This document shows positions 12,801-22,402 of a DNA stretch of 64,000 bases, piece by piece. Positions within the stretch are counted from its first letter, which is position 1; each line of letters begins with the position of its first letter. This DNA is from Forficula auricularia (Eukaryota; Arthropoda; Insecta; Dermaptera; Forficulidae), in contig JALMQS010000187.1 of NCBI GenBank assembly GCA_024734495.1, forward strand, positions 9,626,769 through 9,690,768. Direction: 5' to 3'. The position numbers and the translations under genes are program-made. The notes under the pieces were generated by a model. The model made no database searches. It worked only from the letters and a program-made list of their open reading frames with translations, and was not told the origin of the DNA.

Positions 12801-15800
12801 TTCTTTCCTATTTAAATATATTAAAATAATAAAAAAATGAAAATTTGAAATTTGTACTTTACTGAATCTATTATATAAACAAAAATCATGCTTCTAAATT
12901 TGACCCTTTGCTCAACAATGTTCAAAATGGACCGAAACCATTTTAGATTTATTTCTTCTATTGAGATTATATTTATTACATTCTTAAACAGATCTACACT
13001 ACATTCTTCATTTTTCAACTTTTTTAACATATTGGTTAAAAAATTGGCGCAGAATCCTTTTATATCTCGCCTTTGTGTTATTCAAATGACTGAAAATAAA
13101 TAAAAATTATTATTATAACAACCTCACCACGGAAATTAATTTTTGTTTTATCTAGAGTTCAGTGGCTCACTCCTCCATCGCTACTACTCCTGCAAATGCA
13201 ACGCCCAAGACATCTTCACATACCCCTTTTAGAACCCCGAAATCAGTTCGGAGAGGGGCAGCGCCTCCTCAAGGAGTAGCGATCAACGAATTCTCGGCAC
13301 TCCTGATTATTTAGCTCCAGAGTTGCTCTTAAAACAAGGACATGGTATCTACAACTATCTATCTATTTATATTAATCTTCCCAAATATAAGTGATTGTAT
13401 AATTTATATTCGTTAATCATCAAGGGTTGTTTGTCACAATATTGATCAGGTCCAGTGTTAATTGTCTTTTAGCCATTTTCTTCATAAATTCATGTGTAAC
13501 GTGCAATATTATTATTCCCTGCTTTTCTAACCTCGCCTTGTGTAAACTAAATAACAATTTTTTTTACTTTAGCATACAGGGTATGGTCAAGTATTGTAAT
13601 CGTGCATGAAAAAAGTTGTTTTTTTGCTTCTTTTTTTAAATCCTTAAGTCCGAAATTGCGTAAGTTGAGGACTGACTGTATTTCTATCTTTTTAAAAAAT
13701 TTTTTAAATGTGTAACCATTAAAACCCATGTCTATTTTTTATATTTTAATTGTTCATAGGTGCTGAAAATACTATATTTTGACGAAACAAATTGTCTATC
13801 TAAAACTTTATACACATAAATAATACTAATCTGAAATTAGTATTTTTCTACGTTAACATTACTAACATCCATAAAACTGTTTCCCAATCTCAGCACCAAA
13901 AATATACTAGAAATTATTCTTTATATTAATTCACTGCAAATTTGGACACCCCTGGTTAACCATATTCCCTAATACTAAAATAATTAAACATTTTTAAATT
14001 CTTTTTTTTATGATATTGATACAAGTAGGTACAGTCTTTATATGTCAAGTTTGACGCCTGCATCGTGAAAACAGGAAAAAATTCTATGGATTGGGCTGTA
14101 ATCGAAGGTACTTTTATATGCACGTCTTTAATGGCTGAAAGTTTGTTAAGTTTATAAACAATTCACACAGATTACATTTAATAAAATCTTTGGTTTTCGA
14201 AAATTTTCTTATTCATTCTTAATTAACTCTCAAAATACCCTAATCACTTGATCAATTCCAAAAATACATAAACTACCTATGCTTATTAACTCTTATATTG
14301 ATAAGTTTTTAAAATGTTTTATTATTTTATTATAAATGAAGATGGTCAGCCAGTGGGGACCGAAACTGCATAGGGAATTAATAAAACTAAGTAAGAATAA
14401 TTTATTTAAATTAATCTTTTTTTCAATATTGTAACAACAAATCCTCTGAGGATAAACGATTAAAGACTATTAAGTGTTATAATGAATAAATCAAATAGGT
14501 CTTTAAATATGTTTATTTTTGTAGGTCCTTCTGTCGACTGGTGGGCTCTTGGTGTATGTCTTTTCGAATTTATGACTGGGCTTCCACCATTTAATGATGA
14601 AACCCCTCAAGCGGTTTTTAATAATATATTAAACCGAGGTATATATATCCCTGATATACTATATTTTGAAAATAAATCTTAATACCTATCATTCAATTGA
14701 AATATTCTCGATTATTTAAGGTAGTTCTTTCACAAATGCAAGTCTTTGAAACTTGGAATAAAAGTCATTAAAAGCATAATATACATACTGTTAAAATTTA
14801 AAGACGATTTACCACACCAAACATGAAATAATTGCAATTAAAAATGACATTTTTTACATAGAGTAGATAAGGAAAGGGTGGGGATATGATCATTATTTTA
14901 TTTTTTTCATTGGAGGACTTTCACAATCATGATGAAAAACTAATATTTGTTAGAATAATATATTCGGAGTAACTTAAAAAAAAATTGAAATTATTCACGA
15001 GTTTTGATAAAAAACAAAAAAAACATATTTGGGCGATTATTTTTAGTGAAGGGGATATAAGCACAATGGCTTGGAAACGATCCGGCAAGTATGTGTGTAT
15101 CCATATAGAGATTTCGTAGTGTGAATGGACAGTCACGTTAAAAAAACATAACCTAAAATTTTAGTTCCGTTCATATTTATAGAGTGGTTACGAGGCTAAA
15201 ACTTTTTGTGTGGATTGTCGCGAAAGAACCTCGTTAAGTCAAGAGAGATACTTGCATTTCAATTTTTTAAAGGGACGATAAGTTTATCCATTTTATTTAT
15301 CAAAATTTATCCTTGACGTTATTATCATCCTCAACATCTTAGAGTATACAATCCTAAGACTAGTTTGACGTAACTATCCGTCTTCACTAACTTTGTCCCA
15401 TGCTAACTCTTTCATTTCCTCTAAAAGTCCTTCATTCCATATTTATCATTATGTAAAGAAAATACTCTAATCTCAGTATTCCCCTTTTCTTTCTCACTTC
15501 GTCCTCTAAAATATCCCTTGACAATCACTCGTGCCTTATCATCGGAGCTCTTTTTCTTCCATAGATTATTCTTTCTCTTTACTCTAATTTTATCAAAAAC
15601 TTCCTGGTTTGTAATTAAATTCACTCATTCAATCTTAAACATTCTTCTGTCATCCCGTTAACGTTATATTCAGCATAAATACTATTATTCTTTAATATTG
15701 AATTTCTTTTCTAATAGATATTCCTTGGCCAGAAGGTGAAGAGCAACTTTCGGAAGAGGCTCAACAGGCGATTAATTCGTTACTAACCCTTGATCCAGCT

Positions 15801-18039
15801 CAGCGGCCTGCAGCGTCCCAAGTCCGTTCAATGGCCCTCTTTAAGGACATCCTTTGGGACGAATTACTAGACCAGCAAGCTCCTTTTGTTCCCCAGCCAG
15901 ACGATCTTACAGACACCTGCTATTTTCAAGGTGACCGAACGAGATATTCCATTTTTTCTGTTATTCTTTTGTTGATTATTGGCATATTATAAATTCTTCC
16001 ATGGTTCGTGAGTATATTTAGATATTTTTTAATTAAAGTGTAACAAATCCGGTCATATTAATAATTTTTTACAAATTTGGGGTAATCTTACGCAATGGAT
16101 GCTATATAACAAATCTTCAGCTGAGAATTAGAGTGATCCAATTCCACATATCCTTATTTTGAGAAATTGAAGTTAAAAGTTTTCAGATCCATTGTTTTTA
16201 AATCGACATAGTACGAGGATAATTCAAAAATTACCTAGACTTTTCGTTCTACAACTTTATTAAACTAAGATTTGAGGCGGCCGCATGCTCATGCGTTGAT
16301 TTGCCTCGTCTGTGGTCACGTGTGCGGAATTTAATCACGATCGCGACAGTTGTCGTCTAGCTACAACAGCATAAGCATGTCAGCTCCGCTATCAGATTGC
16401 ACCAAAAAGGAGCAACGAGGAGTGGTCAGATTTTTGTGATCAGAGGGTGTGAAAGGTGCTGAAATTCACCGGAGACTTTTGTCACGATACGGGGAAAGTT
16501 CTTTATCTAGTAAAAGCGTTTTTTTATGGATCGAAATATTTAAAAATGGCCTAACGAGCGTAACACAAAAAGAGGTAGCTGGGCGACCGTCAACTTTGAG
16601 ACGCTTTGAGACCCTAGAACACCCTCTCTACAGCCCAGATCTCGCTCCCTCAGAATTGCATCTATTTGGACCGCTCAAGGAAGCTTTGAGAGGTCGTCGA
16701 TTTGCCTCAGACATGGACGTTCGGGATGCGGTGCAAAAGTGGCTTCATGACCAACCGAAAACCTTCTACCAGGAAGGCATCCGGAAGCTTGTGGCTCGCT
16801 GGACCAAGTGCATTGCTAAAGGTGGAGACTATATCGAAAAATAATGTATCTGTTGTACACCTATCTTAGTTTAATAAAGTTGTAGAACGAAAAGTGTAGG
16901 TAATTTTTGACTTATCCTTGTATTTCCCGAACAAAGATACCCGCTTTTCCCCGATTTGAAGATATCAAACAGTTTTTCAACAATAAATAAGTTCTGGACA
17001 GGCAAATTCCCAATTTAATGTTAAACAATTAAAGATATGTATTGCGTAAAATGTTTCCAAGAATTTTTACAATGCCAGTATTCGATAACATTCTAACAAG
17101 TCTTGAGTTAATAAAAAAAAAAATCATTTTTTTGAAAAATACTAAAATAAATTATATTTAGATAATTAATTAAAAAGAGAATTTACATTTTAGGGACAGT
17201 GTGATCTTAGTAAAAATTATCTTAATGATAGTTTTTAAGGAATTTGGTGTTGGTACTTGGTGAAACATTTTTTAAAATTATTGGATAAAATATATATATA
17301 TATATATAAAATATCTTAATGTGAAACCTACCAAGTATTTTTTATCCAATAATTTTATCTTGATGATAATTATGTATATTTTTGTATGTCAGAGGGTTTC
17401 ATCCCCTTGGGATCGAACCCAAGCGCTAACATTGCTATCCGGCCTGTTGGCTTATCATAGAAAGTAATTGCCTCCGACATACAGATATAATAAAAGCAAG
17501 GAAATTTTACATTATTTATTTAAGAATTGATCTGAAAAATTCTGCTTTGGCTGAAAAAAGTTTTCAGTGAAGGACACTTTAGTATACTTTAAATATAAAA
17601 AATTTTGAGTATGTCAAATTAGATGGAATGTTTTTCAAAAAGACAACTCTTGGCTAGAGCCAGTATTTTAATTAAAAAAAGAATTTACATTATAGGGACA
17701 AAGTGATCTTAATGAAAATTATCTTGAAGATAATTATTAACTTTTCATTTTTTGCTAAATATTTTTGTTTTCCCATATATAATTAATTGAAAAAAAAATG
17801 AAAATTTCTTCTTTAACCTTTATGAAATCCGGTCACCAATATAAAACATTTTCACTGTTAAAATATTCAGTAACATGAGTTCCTATAAAAAAAGAGAAAA
17901 AAGGATATTGGTATCAAATGATTTTTATTTTTATAAATTCAAACAACTTTTGAAAAAAGTGTATAATTATAATTTTTTGTATTTTTTTACAGCTCGCAAC
18001 ATTATGCAAAGTCTTCAAGTGTCCAATTTTGAATTATAG
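6660..18039 (+). CDS. gwl: Greatwall/MASTL mitotic kinase, 3' seven exons, with frameshift
   Basis: Greatwall is an AGC-family Ser/Thr kinase that phosphorylates ENSA/ARPP19 to restrain PP2A-B55 in mitosis. Seven exons were joined by splice sites and phase: 6660-6813, 10402-10555, 10629-10944, 13156-13344, 14525-14638, 15718-15930, 17993-18039. The first three encode Ser/Thr-rich sequence typical of the long MASTL insertion, including [13 protein letters not shown]. Exon 4 has [12 protein letters not shown], then the activation segment [13 protein letters not shown]. Exons 5-6 give the C-lobe ([31 protein letters not shown]). Exon 7 ends the C-tail (SNFEL, stop TAG at 18037-18039). The ATP-binding lobe, HRD and DFG motifs are not visible and should lie left of the window. 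Exon 4 is one base short for its flanking phases (near 13280). All other junctions agree, so an assembly error is as likely as a true lesion. Confidence 0.93.
7243..7455. mobile_element. hAT MITE (GGTCGGCAACC family)
   Basis: A 213-base element with imperfect inverted repeats starting CAGGGGTCGGCAACC and ending GGTTGCCGATCCCTG. Flanking octamers AGCTAGGA (7235-7242) and ATCTAGGA (7456-7463) differ by one base. No coding capacity. It lies in a gwl intron. Confidence 0.88.
7489..7680 (+). repeat. dispersed 190-base repeat, copy 1
   Basis: TATTGATACAAGTAGGTACA through ATAAAATCTTTGGTTT is shared almost base for base with 14008-14199. Both copies lie in gwl introns in the same orientation. Class unknown. 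Confidence 0.85.
7688..8500 (+). mobile_element. degenerate hAT-like element with GCATATTT subterminal repeats
   Basis: Clusters of TTGCATATTT lie at about 7690-7770 and 8412-8495, in the same orientation at both ends as in the element at 57986. Between them, 8076-8125 encodes [15 protein letters not shown], a hAT dimerization core. Long G and C homopolymers (7840-7853, 8126-8140) interrupt it. Exact ends are not resolved. Confidence 0.5.
8940..9670 (-). repeat. dispersed repeat (AACCAAATTTTGTATACATA family), intact copy
   Basis: Minus-strand order: GTATAGTCAAGTATTGTAAT start, CTGTTAGTCTG stretch, AACCAAATTTTGTATACATA units next to long G/C runs, then GGTAAAGTCAAGTGGATGGC. Other copies at 44229-44710/45698-45985, 39540-39845/40599-40985, 13565-13640 (end only). 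It is a frequent host for other insertions. Confidence 0.75.
9978..10289. repeat. near-perfect palindrome in gwl intron
   Basis: Arms of about 155 bases (GGAATTATTTAACGGGTTAT at the left, inverse at the right) meet near 10138. It ends about 110 bases upstream of the next gwl exon. Confidence 0.88.
10083..10195. ncRNA. two inverted hammerhead-like motifs
   Basis: CTGATGA to GAAATATG occurs on the minus strand (about 10083-10118) and again on the plus strand (about 10157-10195), in the inner ends of foldback 9978-10289. Stem II is weak (GGG/TCC) and stem I short (CTC/GAG). Confidence 0.4.
10402..10555 (+). CDS. gwl: gwl exon (basic motif of insertion)
   Basis: Acceptor TTTTAG ends at 10401; donor AAG|GTAAGT follows 10555. 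It encodes [15 protein letters not shown] and then [18 protein letters not shown]. The LKR-x-F-x-VLDS pattern is one of the few recognisable spots in the MASTL insertion and supports the assignment. It leaves phase 2. Confidence 0.85.
10629..10944 (+). CDS. gwl: gwl exon (insertion, SP/TP-rich)
   Basis: Acceptor TTTTTTAG ends at 10628; donor TTG|GTAAGA follows 10944. It encodes about 105 residues beginning [18 protein letters not shown], with several SP sites and STPLSS. Proline-directed sites are expected, since Greatwall is activated by CDK phosphorylation (family knowledge). It leaves phase 0. Confidence 0.85.
11013..11293 (+). mobile_element. tRNA-derived SINE with 11-bp target duplication
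   Basis: Pol III A box (GTGGGTCAGTGGATAGAG) and B box (GGTTCGAGACC) lie about 35 bases apart near the 5' end. The element ends in a GAA repeat and is flanked by AAATATAAATA at 11002-11012 and 11294-11304. Lies in a gwl intron. Confidence 0.85.
11318..11842 (-). mobile_element. Helitron-like element, copy 3 (inverted, shorter)
   Basis: Reverse copy: 5' end (TCTATATAAATATATAAAA) at 11842 and 3' hairpin GGGCCGCCGAAGGCGGGCC near 11329-11347, with the terminal CTAG decayed to CTTC. It lacks most of the G-rich segment. Lies in a gwl intron just downstream of a SINE. Confidence 0.6.
12100..12450 (+). other. GC-richer island with TATA and poly(A) signals, possible solo LTR
   Basis: Contains GGCCTATATAAAGGATAGG (TATA-box-like, near 12302) and, about 150 bases on, GGAAATAAATTGATC. 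This order suits an LTR (U3 promoter, then poly(A) signal), but TG/CA termini and a short duplication were not found. Any ORF here is short. Lies in a gwl intron. Confidence 0.3.
12660..13155. other. AT-rich gwl intron sequence
   Basis: No repeat or conserved element recognised between the island at 12100 and the activation-segment exon. Confidence 0.4.
13156..13344 (+). pseudogene. gwl: gwl exon with activation segment and a net one-base deletion
   Basis: It starts in phase 0 (AGT TCA, after TCTAG) and must end in phase 1 (GGACATG|GTATCT), so its length should be 3n+1. It is 189 bases, 3n. The first half reads [20 protein letters not shown]; the second half, in another frame, reads [20 protein letters not shown]. 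The frames switch near 13280 (GTAGC|GATCAACGA). Reading straight through reaches a TAG about 11 codons later. The Thr of GTPDY is the activation-segment residue. A one-base assembly error or a real inactivating indel would both explain this. Confidence 0.9.
14008..14199 (+). repeat. dispersed 190-base repeat, copy 2
   Basis: Second copy of 7489-7680. Too alike to be old; no inverted ends or target duplication recognised. Confidence 0.85.
14336..14372 (+). ncRNA. isolated hammerhead-like motif
   Basis: ATGAAGAT, stem II GGTC/GACC with a loop of about nine bases, then GAAACTGC. The first core C is A, so activity is unlikely. No inverted partner nearby. Confidence 0.25.
14525..14638 (+). CDS. 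gwl: gwl exon (kinase C-lobe, helix F region)
   Basis: Acceptor TTTGTAG ends at 14524; donor CGAG|GTATAT follows 14638. It encodes [18 protein letters not shown] and [19 protein letters not shown]. The invariant DxWxxG of kinase subdomain IX is present (VDWWALG). Confidence 0.95.
14720..15233 (+). mobile_element. piggyBac-like MITE, copy 1 (TTAA flanks)
   Basis: Begins GGTAGTTCTTTCAC after TTAA (14716-14719) and ends with a GCGAAAGAAC block before TTAA (15234-15237). TTAA duplication is the piggyBac signature. No transposase frame. Lies in the gwl intron after exon 14525-14638. Confidence 0.75.
15421..15680 (-). pseudogene. possible decayed LINE reverse-transcriptase C-terminal fragment
   Basis: Minus-strand reading [15 protein letters not shown] after RRMFKI-like residues recalls the C-terminal N-E-E-V-L-x-x-I/V-x-x-K-R motif of RTE-type LINE proteins. 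A stop interrupts it and no other RT motif is present. It lies in the gwl intron before exon 15718, so it is not part of the kinase. Confidence 0.25.
15718..15930 (+). CDS. gwl: gwl exon (end of kinase domain, C-tail start)
   Basis: Acceptor CTAATAG ends at 15717; donor CAAG|GTGACC follows 15930. It encodes [19 protein letters not shown], the LDPAQRP motif (subdomain XI arginine) and the AGC tail with [14 protein letters not shown], typical of Greatwall. Confidence 0.95.
16214..16920 (+). mobile_element. internally deleted mariner element, copy 1
   Basis: Terminal inverted repeats of about 58 bases (16214-16271 and 16863-16920) are flanked by TA (16212-16213, 16921-16922), the mariner target. 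The remaining transposase reads from ATG at 16378 ([10 protein letters not shown]) into helix-turn-helix sequence, with a TGA where Trp is expected in FLW. After RPSTLRR it jumps straight to the C-terminal part ([20 protein letters not shown]). The first two catalytic Asp regions are missing, so the copy is non-autonomous. Confidence 0.9.
16921..17300. repeat. 3' flank duplicated with the mariner
   Basis: Closely matches 23170-23870 minus its 295-base foldback insertion. In copy 1 the mariner's left flank (16100-16211) instead matches 50975-51075. Confidence 0.7.
17252..17500. repeat. small inverted repeat and tRNA-like foldback fragment
   Basis: 17264-17361 pairs around an AT dinucleotide run (ATTATTGGATAAAA and inverse). 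17385-17490 is a fragment of the 6275-type foldback, with GGGATCGAACCCAAGCG (inverse B box). Confidence 0.5.
17993..18039 (+). CDS. gwl: gwl terminal exon
   Basis: Acceptor TTTTTACAG ends at 17992. It encodes [15 protein letters not shown] and the stop TAG at 18037-18039, the short conserved Greatwall C-terminus. A candidate 3' UTR follows, with an AATAAA signal near 18630. Confidence 0.92.
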
Positions 18040-18660
18040 AATTTTCGTTGGAGGAAAATAATCAATCAATGGTGCAAATCGGAACAATTCCACCTGTCTA
18101 CTTTCAAGTACTAAAGATGCCATGTACTAGTCTTTTATTTATTTTTTATTTTTTTAGTTTGAGAGTGCCTTTTGGGTTTCTACCCACTAAATAAAAAAGG
18201 GTAAAATTTATAGAAAAAAGCAACACCGCACTATTTGAAACAGCTACTCGGAGATTCACATTACAAGCAAATGTCATGCTGAATTTACTTCAGTTTTTGT
18301 TTTTATTTTATTTTAAGGTTTTAGTGGTTAAATTGTTGATCTGAAAGTTTTTTTCGGATTAGAGCTACTATGGTAAAAACCCACCCAACCCTAAAAAAAC
18401 TTCCAAATCACAGTTTACCCCATTTACCGCAAAACTATTTGAATTAGAGAGATCGGATATTGGCGAGCTTTGCATATGTTTTTGTTAACTTTAATTTCTG
18501 TGACGTAGTCCCATGCAATTTGAAATTTTCATAAATCACATACATCAACTAACTACATATGGTTCTAATGCTCTGTTTTAAAACATGCGTTTCATATCGC
18601 TAACATGATTTTATGTACTAACAATTAAATAAAGAAATTGAATTTTTCATCCAATTTCTA
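18040..18660 (+). other. gwl: probable gwl 3' UTR
   Basis: Follows the gwl stop with no repeat family recognised; AATAAA near 18630 may be the poly(A) signal. No transcript evidence. Confidence 0.4.
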
Positions 18661-19589
18661 ACATTCAAGTGTCAATTCTTTATTAATTAAGAAGGAGCAG
18701 CTAAAACATGGAATAGTCAAAAAGCCTTTCTTCTTGTAGCTAATTGATTATTGTCTAAAGAAAAAATTATCCTTTAAAAATTCACACAACTCGAAATAGA
18801 TCAATTTTAATATTGAATAGAATCAAAAAGGGGAGTCGTGTGGCCGCGGACACTAGAGCACCGATCGCTTCTGTATCGTTGTCTTGATGACGATATTGAA
18901 GCGGGAGGCCCAAGTTCGGGCCTTGTTCGCGCTAAAAATTCATCCGGCTAAAACTCAACTCTCTCACTAACACTACTAACCCATGATAAAATCTTTAATA
19001 CCAAATAGAAACTGGCTAAATGGACTTAGAATCCGAAGCCAACCAAATAATAAAAATAAAAAAACAAAGGTTCAAAAAATATCAGAAATAAATGAATTTT
19101 CAAAAGAAGAAAAGTGATTTAACAATTATTTAAAAATCGATATTGACAAGTCAAAACTACGGGATAAAATAAAATTAATAGCTGCCCACAGTCGCAGGTC
19201 TTTAATTCTCTTTAAATAATTAAGTATAATTCGACTGAGGGCAACATTTAGCTTATCATTAGACCGTTTATGATAAAATTTAACACTATTATTATGATTA
19301 TTATTATTATTATTATTAATGAGCTACTCTTAGGTTTCAATAAATGAAGATGGTCTTGTTTTAATTATTTTAGTTCGCTTTTTACGCGGTCAGGTATTTT
19401 GATACATATTTTTAATTTACTTTTTTATTTTTTGCTTTTTAGCTATTTCAACGATCCCCTTTAAATGCAACCCCACCGATGCGCATGGTGGCTTAAAAAA
19501 TAATAATAATAAATAAATATTTTAAAATTCGACTCGGGTTTAAGGCTACTATCACATATATTTTTGAAATCGTCTAGATCTTGATTTAA

Positions 19590-20123
19590 GGTAGTTCTTT
19601 CACAAATGCGAAAATTCAAGAAGTCTTTGAAACTTAGAATATAAGTCATTAAAAGCATAATACACATACTGTTAAAATTTGAAGTCGATTTACCACACCA
19701 AACATTAAATAATTGCAATTAAAAATGACATTTTTAACATAGGATAGATAGGGAAAGGGTGGGGATATGATCAATATTTTATTTTTTTTCATTGAAGGAC
19801 TTTCACCATCTTGATGAAAAACTAATATTTGTTAGAATAATATATTCGGAGTAACTTAAATAAAAATTGAAATTATTTACCACGTAGTTTTGTTAAAAAA
19901 CAAAAAAAAAAAACATATTTGGGCGATTATTTTTAGTGGGGGGGATATAAGATCAATGACTTGGAAACGATCCGGCTAGTATGTGTGTATCCATATAGAG
20001 ATTTCGTAGTGTCAGTGGACAGTCACGTTAAAAAAACATAACCTAAAATTTTAGTACCGTTCATATTTATAGAGTGGTTACGAGGCTAAAACTTTTTGTG
20101 TGGATTGTCGCGAAAGAACCTCC
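19590..20123 (+). mobile_element. piggyBac-like MITE, copy 2
   Basis: Close copy of 14720-15233 in the same orientation, flanked by TTAA at 19586-19589 and 20124-20127. Lies between the two convergent genes. Non-coding. Confidence 0.75.
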
Positions 20124-20127
20124 TTAA

Positions 20128-22246
20128 TATCCAAACTCGATCGGTTTCAAAGATTTTATTTTTTACAGTACACAATAAAGTGTCCGAATTACGCCATTTT
20201 GATTTTTAATTTCTATTTACCCCAGTGTTACTCGCTTTATCAAGGCAAATCCAAGGATATCTCGTTTATTAAAATCGGTTGAGCTGTTTTGGCTCTATGA
20301 GGGAATAAAGAAATTCACCTCCATATAAATATACGGTGAAACATATTACCATTCTTTTCGTGATGCATTCGGGTAATAAGGAATACCCGGAAACTTTTTC
20401 ACAACATTAATTGTGAAATCTTCTATCCTTTCTTTGATTGGTAGTTGTTTCACTTTGTAAAATATTGTAAAATTATTATTAATTTATCAAGATTTTTTTA
20501 AGGACGTTCTCTAATAAATCGATTTTCTTGCAATCCTTTTAAAACTTTGAATACACATATTTATAAGTGTCCTTTATAAGTAGAAATTTTTTTCAATAGT
20601 CCTTGTAAATTTGTAAATATTGACCATTGAAATTTGCATATTTAACACGCGAACCCTATCCCGATTGATGTTAAAGCGACTGTTTCATTAAATAAGAATG
20701 GTAATTTTCTTGATATTATTTTGAAAAACTGAGAATCATTAACTGAAGATATATCAAATATTTTTCTGTTAAAATAATTGTATCAAGCGGTATTCGTTTT
20801 GTATGAAAAATGTTAAAAATTAGGTACTTTTGATGGTTTTTATTTTTTTCTCTCATGACATGGATAGTGAGAGATGGCGACTTGGCAACGTCGCACTAAA
20901 ATCACTCAATTTTTCCAAATCTTAAAAAATTCTGCACCTGGTCATTTGACATTTTTAGCCAATTCTCTCAACCTAACTATACTGTTCTCATCTGAAATTT
21001 CGCATTGAGCTGTTTCATGAAGTGGTTTTTTTTCATTGTCTTTTAGCGTCGGTAATAATGCAATGTTGCCAGATCCGTGAAACGAAGCAGTGAAAATATT
21101 TTTGCCTTTCTGCGCATGTGAAAGTAGGGTAAAGAGCGAACTGCATTTGAGCTATATTAGAGATCGTCCTTAAATAAAATGTTGAAATGGAAAATGATTA
21201 AACACTCGGTAAAAATTATTTTTACCACCTAGTCTTTAAAATATCGTATTTTTCATATTATATTTACAAAAATAATAGATTAATTTTTTAGTGCAATTTT
21301 AAGGAAATCGGGCCAGTAGTCTTAATGTTTTTATGGGGGGTATATTAAAAATAGCTTATAATAAAATAAGTTAATTTTTTTATTATTTTTTTTTACATGT
21401 ATATAATTAAAAAAAAAAAAAAAATAAACAATGAAGCAACTCTTGAAAAATGTGCCTTTTGTAAAAGTCTTCTGTTTTTATATTTATATAAAAAAATCTT
21501 CAATTTAAGAATATTTGTTTTTAAAAATAAATAATAAATTTTAATATATAATTCTGGTAACGTTTTCTTTCAGCCTAGTCGATAGGTTCATGATTGTTAA
21601 TTATTTATTTAAATAAAAATCTATATAAAAAGGATTTTTTTTTGTTTCCAATATTTGACTAGAAATTTGGATGATTATTATTAATATTATTATATATATT
21701 TAAAAAATAAACCATTTTTGTTATTTTATAAATTTTAAAAGTTTGTTTTATTTTTCTCTATTCCTTTTAGCAATTATTTTTGATAGACAATTTGAACATT
21801 TATTTTAAAGTATTGATAGATTAAATTTATATAAACCTTAACTCTATCGATAGACACGTTTTCGAATATTGAAAATTCTTGTATTGTTCTTATATTAAAA
21901 AAAAAAAAAATTAAGATAAATAAAATTCTCATGCTCAATTGCTCACAAATAAGATAATTTAAGATTTTTGTATTTAAATTAAAATCATTAATAAGCATTT
22001 TCTTTCAGGTTTGATATTTCTAATAGGAAAAAAAAACTAATTGAAAATAAAAATAAATAAATATTCTTTTCTTGAAAATATGGATATAATATTTGATATT
22101 GTGGGAGTAAAATCCCTATCACTAATTTTCAGTTACATTCTTTTTCCGTTTTCTTTATTCTTCTTCATCATTTTAGCGATCAGTATTGCTCGTAGAATGT
22201 CTCTCCAGAGGATGTTTGGTGCGTTGACGGGTTGGACTTTTGCATT
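20128..22246. other. intergenic AT-rich sequence between convergent genes
   Basis: 20130-20340 looks like a dispersed repeat fragment (AAATCGGTTGAGC). ATTACCATTCTT (20347) and its inverse (20697) may bound a small element. Nothing coding is visible to the protease terminal exon. Confidence 0.4.
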
Positions 22247-22402
22247 TTATTTGAGATTCTTCTGGATCCATGGCAAGAAGTGTGTGACCCGAGTGTACAC
22301 TCCTGGGTATTGACCTTTACCACAGCCGATTCCCCAACTTACCACTCCAACCTGTGTCCAAGAACCTCCTGAGCTCACCATCAATGGACCACCGCTATCA
22401 CC
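22247..22402 (-). CDS. protease terminal exon (catalytic Ser)
   Basis: Acceptor TTTCTAG, then [34 protein letters not shown] and PWIQKNLK with stop TAA at 22247-22249. Contains the nucleophile serine and a normal C-terminal helix. Confidence 0.96.
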   Translation of the reverse strand, partial: GDSGGPLMVSSGGSWTQVGVVSWGIGCGKGQYPGVYTRVTHFLPWIQKNLK

